Shown here: positions 61,991-64,000 of the stretch, piece after piece
Numbering within the stretch: the stretch's first letter is position 1
Layout: the number at the start of each line of letters is the position of its first letter
Assembly: GCA_019096065.1 (NCBI GenBank)
Contig: JAGUCH010000001.1
Span: 16,492,001 to 16,556,000 of the forward strand
DNA: 64,000 nucleotides
Direction of reading: 5' to 3'
DNA from: Paracyclopina nana
Lineage: Eukaryota > Arthropoda > Copepoda > Cyclopoida > Cyclopettidae
The notes under the pieces: model-generated
Told to the model about the DNA's origin: nothing
The model's input: only the letters and a program-made list of their open reading frames with translations
The model's database searches: none
Program-made: the position numbers and the translations under genes

Positions 61991-62965
61991 TCAAGTAGAC
62001 ACTTTGAGTACAAGTTCTGTTTCTCCCATGTCATGAAAAGGGAATGCATTTCCAAAAGTGTCGTAGAGATTGACAAACACTCTGTTACTTTTGGATGTTA
62101 AAATTAGAGGGTTGATGGGAAAATTGTTTGTGAATGTGAAACAATTATTTAAGTTAAAATCAAGCTTGGCCAAGCTGATGTGCCCTAGCAAAGATGATGT
62201 TGTAAGGGCAAGGCCAGAATGTTCAGTATTGGTTGCATACACCATTTGAGGGGAAATGTCTTCTTGTCCACTGATTGAAAGGTGAATTTCCATTCGACTC
62301 AAATTGATGTGAATGTTGGGGCTGAATTTAGCACATTTTACAATCGAAAAGCCAGCAGGCGTCTTGGCAACTAGCTGAGCATATTGTAGGAGACTGTCAC
62401 ACTTTACTTCATCAGGGGGTGGGGTGGCATGATGAATCGCATCCAGGTCCAAGCCACATTTTTTGATGATGATGTCACAATATTTGATGGCAGCAGTGCG
62501 ACGAAGTGATGGAGCCATGAAACCAAGTTTACTGGCTAAAGTTGCTGACATGCGAAGAAAAATTTGAGCGTGTTCATTCAAAAATGAGATGTCCAACAAG
62601 GACACTAAGTCATAGGTTAGACCATTTTGGCTTTTTTGAAGTTCAAAATCTGGAAAAAGTGCTTTGCTCACTTTTTCAACAAAACTGTCAGACTGGAGAG
62701 TACAATCAGGAATGCCATAGGATTTAATGCTCCACTTATTTTCAGCACTGTCCTCTTTTTTCATATGGTACATTCGTATGGTTTCACTTGCACAATGGAT
62801 AAGCCCAGAAGCAGTTAGGCTTACTAGCTCAACCATAAAACGAGTTGCAATATTTGGGTTGGGATCAAACAATTGACTGGGTAGGTCGAAAGAAAAGTTA
62901 CTTGGACTTGAGTCAATTCTCTTGTCAAAGGAGGAATTCACTACAAGTATCTTGGGAGCTGGCAT
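61991..62965 (-). CDS. Penton-like minor capsid protein of a Polinton/Maverick-type element
   Basis: An open frame of 324 residues from the ATG 8 nt after the integrase stop. The N-terminus (NSSFDKRIDSSPSNFSFDLP, then a hydrophobic strand VELVSL) has the layout of Polinton pentons: an opening strand, a Pro/Asn turn and an F-x-x-x-LP strand. A middle strand-helix unit has LASKLGF, as in that family. The C-terminus is a beta-rich segment ending in R-V-F-V-N-L-Y-D-x-x-G-x-x-x-PF followed by a final strand, the usual penton ending. It would form a single-jelly-roll vertex protein. The frame extends upstream into the integrase exon and intron without a better start. No frame break is seen, so the gene may be functional or recently so. 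Confidence 0.78.
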   Translation of the reverse strand: MPAPKILVVNSSFDKRIDSSPSNFSFDLPSQLFDPNPNIATRFMVELVSLTASGLIHCASETIRMYHMKKEDSAENKWSIKSYGIPDCTLQSDSFVEKVSKALFPDFELQKSQNGLTYDLVSLLDISFLNEHAQIFLRMSATLASKLGFMAPSLRRTAAIKYCDIIIKKCGLDLDAIHHATPPPDEVKCDSLLQYAQLVAKTPAGFSIVKCAKFSPNIHINLSRMEIHLSISGQEDISPQMVYATNTEHSGLALTTSSLLGHISLAKLDFNLNNCFTFTNNFPINPLILTSKSNRVFVNLYDTFGNAFPFHDMGETELVLKVST

Positions 62966-62973
62966 CCTACCAT

Positions 62974-64000
62974 TCAGATTTTCAATCCTGGTGCAACACG
63001 ATATTTCTTTAGATCTGAGCCTGCTATTGTACGCCGATAAGTTGGTGGGAATTCTGGAAATAAAAAAGTATGAAAAGATGTAAACAGATAGAGTCTGGTC
63101 GCCTAGTTTGGGTGCACAAGTTGAAATCTGCATGCATGATCTACATTTTCTCCTCCCTCCCATTTTATTTAGAACAAACTAATTTTCACCCCCGTCGTCG
63201 CCCTCCTTCCGTTCCTCCTCGCGGGTGCGGTAGGCAAGCCCTACCTGGGACCTGGATACCAAGTGTTTAGTAAGTATACCAACTTTTTCCAATGCTGGTG
63301 CGCAACTGGCTGTTTGGGTGGGAAAGCGCGTGCGAGTAAGGGGGCGTGTCTTTTCTACTTACCACTCAATGTCACACTATAGTGGGTTTGCCGTCCAACC
63401 CGCTTTATTGAAATGACCTTGGAAATAGTGTACTTAAATTGAGGATGGTCTGGGTGCTGCAATGAATGTTTTGGAATAATTCGTATCTCATCAGTCCTAA
63501 ACAGGCCTTGAATCGATTCACTGTTGAGATCCTGTAAGGATAACATTGGATCTTTAGACGGATCAACCTTACTGAATCGACATTTGACGATACGAAACAC
63601 CTCCGTGCTTAGTCGAGTTCTTGCACTTTTCTTGGCAAAGAGTGAGCTAGGTAAGGTTACAAGATTGCACAGTTGACCAATGAATTGTTTTTCTACTTGA
63701 TGCTGCTTCTTCAAATTCTTCAGGAAATCACCATAGGTCAAAGCACTGGATTGTTTCTTCCATTGTGTATTGTCTGTCAACACTTCAGTAGGAGTTGCCA
63801 AATGATCAAAAGCGGTATGTTTAGTCGTATTGTAAGATGTGACTATGATTTCGTTAAATTGTATCCAACCTTTTCCCTTTTCATAGGCTTGTGACCCAAG
63901 TTTCAGTTGCAGGATTGCTAGCTTTTGACGATATGTTCGTATAGCACGCTCTGCTAGAGCTGCTTTTGAAAGTGATGATTTCAGGTAGGTGATGGCATGT
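62974..64000 (-). CDS. rve-type integrase of a Polinton/Maverick-type element (C-terminal part)
   Basis: Cut by the window edge. Two exons are visible, 64000-63363 and 63053-62974, joined in phase by a 309-nt intron with GTAAGT donor and TTCCAG acceptor. The right edge encodes the end of the integrase core: KAALAERAIRTYRQKL holds the catalytic Glu (codon 63951-63949) and SYNTTKHTAFDHLATPTEV is the typical helix after it; the two catalytic Asp would lie beyond 64000. Then comes the SH3-like stretch (EVFRIVKCRFSK; LQDLNSESIQGLFRTDEI) and a chromodomain-like C-terminus that ends across the intron in AGSDLKKYR. It inserts element DNA into host chromosomes. The stop is 8 nt before the penton-like ATG. 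Confidence 0.88.
63054..63362 (-). other. Integrase intron
   Basis: A 309-bp intron, longer than the other introns of this cluster (59 nt) and partly GC-rich on the plus strand (63190-63240, CCCGTCGTCGCCCTCCTTCC). GTAAGT...TTCCAG borders; phase 1. Confidence 0.7.

Noticed and set aside
63064-63163. Upstream extension of the penton-like frame
   Set aside because: It runs through the integrase intron; the ATG at 62965, directly after the integrase stop, fits the family N-terminus better.

Overview
The window is nuclear DNA of an invertebrate animal, most likely an arthropod and perhaps a crustacean. Most genes are split by GT-AG introns, there are pol II polyadenylation signals and an eukaryotic tRNA gene, and the protein families are animal ones: DEG/ENaC channel, bHLH factor of the TCF21/musculin type, TPPP, secernin, cytosolic sulfotransferases, C-type lectin with PAN domains, polyubiquitin. 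The species cannot be named from the sequence. Exon borders below were placed by reading splice sites and checking codon phase; none has transcript support.

Layout of the host part (1-52 kb). 1-5.1 kb is gene-free and holds MITEs and a palindromic element. Then follow a SIAH-type zinc-finger gene (5121-7097, +), a secreted or membrane-anchored PEBP (7560-8336, -), a six-exon secreted repeat precursor with dibasic cleavage sites (9507-12795, -), secernin (13761-16546, +), two tandem sulfotransferases (16759-19860, -), a lectin/PAN protein (20457-22854, -), tRNA-Thr(CGU) (23948-24019, +), an unrecognised 189-aa gene (29167-29736, -), a bHLH first exon (33046-33333, -), TPPP (33709-34583, -), six-unit polyubiquitin (37391-38767, +), a DEG/ENaC channel (38838-40695, -) and a CaaX-box protein (42222-47253, -). 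Introns and intergenic DNA are crowded with one MITE family whose ends read AAAGAGCTGACAAC, with a 145-bp near-perfect palindrome (three copies, one broken by a second palindrome) and with a Tourist-like MITE flanked by TAA.

Layout of the right part (about 52.5-64 kb). Short direct duplications introduce a block that looks like an integrated Polinton/Maverick (adintovirus-like) element. On the minus strand, reading leftward from the window edge, lie the C-terminal part of an rve-type integrase, a penton-like minor capsid protein, a small membrane ORF, and two proteins resembling the two halves of a capsid-associated protein common in invertebrate Polinton-like elements. These five are packed with 5-40 nt gaps and the only polyadenylation signal I noted for the cluster is at its end, yet two of them carry spliceosomal introns. 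Two spliced plus-strand genes (53198-54107 and 55016-56936) of unknown function face them; they share a related beta-rich module and each has its own AATAAA. DNA polymerase, packaging ATPase, protease and major capsid genes are not in the window; if present they lie beyond 64000.

The two most interesting items are the four-repeat, cysteine-free prohormone-like precursor at 9.5-12.8 kb and the compact, intron-bearing capsid/integrase cluster at 60.4-64 kb.
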